DNA from: Alistipes sp. ZOR0009 | Lineage (GTDB): Bacteria; Bacteroidota; Bacteroidia; Bacteroidales; ZOR0009 | Reading direction: 5' to 3' | Assembly (NCBI RefSeq): GCF_000798815.1 | Contig: NZ_JTLD01000062.1 | Location: 1 to 34,176 of the forward strand | Length of the DNA: 34,176 bases | Part shown: piece by piece, positions 33,686 to 34,176 of the stretch | Layout of the letters: every line of letters begins with the position of its first letter | Numbering within the stretch: position 1 is the stretch's first letter | Made by a program: the position numbers and the translations under genes | Notes under the pieces: generated by a model | The model's database searches: none | The model's input: the letters and a program-made list of their open reading frames with translations, nothing else | Told to the model about the DNA's origin: nothing

Positions 33686-34003
33686 ATAAATAGCTGCCCA
33701 TACGCTCCAAATCAATCACTATATATACCCCTGCATCAAAAACTTCAGCGTGGGATACCAACCAAACAGGGTAGCCACGGTGGTAAAGGGAGTTGGGCAG
33801 TACGCAAAAAAACGTAAATCGCAATACCGCAAAGATATCCAGCAGCTACGGTGTTTTCTCAAATCGAGAAGTTACCCCTCCCATTACTTTGCGCAGAGCA
33901 GAATCCACAATGCCGTAACAATCATTTTTTTTGATAGTATAAAAGAGATAGCCTAGGCATCGACTACAAAGCAACCATTAAATACCCCACTAATCCACCT
34001 ATT

Positions 34004-34151
34004 CAAATGCATAAGTAGTATAGCTCACATGCATCAATACTACCACTCAGATACATCTCTCGCACTTTGGTAAGCAGCGAACCACCTATACAGATGCAGT
34101 AATACTACCACACAGGTGCATAAGTAGTGGTGTCAGATGCATCTACCTACC
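34004..34151. repeat. Degenerate 21-24 nt tandem array (consensus GATGCATnAGTACTACCACTCA)
   Basis: Units start at 34004, 34028, 34050 (a long degraded one), 34093, 34115 and 34136. Most begin with ATGCA or a close variant and end in CA. In the middle of the unit TACTACCAC alternates with its complement-like form AAGTAGT(GG). The array may run on past the window edge only if the GC palindrome at 34153 is not its border. Confidence 0.55.
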
Positions 34152-34176
34152 TATATCGCGCGATATGTCGCGCTAA

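Larger units (their letters stand above)
33622..34176. other. Intergenic region upstream of hsdM
   Basis: This 555-nt stretch to the window edge holds the probable hsd promoter (33655-33685) and a degenerate repeat array (34004-34151), then a palindrome ATATCGCGCGATAT at 34153-34166. A 68-codon open frame on the plus strand (33750-33956) has no recognisable features and is probably chance. Between about 33700 and 34000 I see nothing else. Confidence 0.55.

Noticed and set aside
33750-33956. 68-codon open frame on the plus strand upstream of hsdM
   Set aside because: No recognisable domain, no promoter or ribosome-binding context, and unconvincing residue composition.

Overview
The window reads as chromosomal DNA of a Bacteroidota bacterium, probably a Bacteroidales-type anaerobe. 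The evidence is two SusC/RagA TonB-dependent porins, a SusD lipoprotein, an ECF sigma/FecR pair, a TlpA protein with a DUF4369-like N-terminus, a DUF6242-like Kelch lipoprotein, and promoters that fit the Bacteroidota TTTG / TAnnTTTG pattern. The species cannot be named from the sequence alone.

Layout. (1) 1-14392, all minus strand: an outer-membrane uptake locus in transcription order ECF sigma factor, FecR anti-sigma, SusC-like porin with an STN signalling domain, Kelch lipoprotein, second paralogous SusC, SusD, TlpA-type thiol-disulfide oxidoreductase, secreted START/SRPBCC-like protein, secreted thioredoxin-like protein, and the start of one more exported protein at the window edge. The STN porin probably senses ligand and signals through FecR to the sigma factor, which would switch on the genes behind it. 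No glycoside hydrolase is present and two thioredoxin-fold proteins are, so the cargo is unlikely to be a simple glycan. (2) 14795-23355: housekeeping and unknown genes. These are a membrane protein with a Cys4 N-terminus, phosphoenolpyruvate carboxylase, two divergent members of one unrecognised family on either side of it, and a secreted TPR protein. (3) 23499-24614: a decayed gene end and an AT-rich two-gene cassette of unknown function. (4) 24779-33621, all minus strand: a defence island. A type I restriction-modification operon (hsdM, hsdS, hsdR) has a REP-associated HUH transposase gene between hsdS and hsdR. It is followed by a predicted PD-(D/E)XK nuclease with an N-terminal reader-like domain and a PLD-like protein with two zinc ribbons, closed by a strong terminator. 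(5) 33622-34176: non-coding DNA with the likely hsd promoter and a degenerate 21-24 nt repeat array.

The most unusual features are these. The transposase gene in the hsd operon carries in-frame 123-nt repeats, and each repeat contains a GTAG-plus-palindrome that looks like the enzyme's own REP target. An unrecognised protein family with a shared HAI-x-RL-x-ER motif occurs twice around ppc. Two short-period degenerate repeat arrays lie in intergenic DNA. A 19-nt leader is repeated exactly in front of two genes of the uptake operon.
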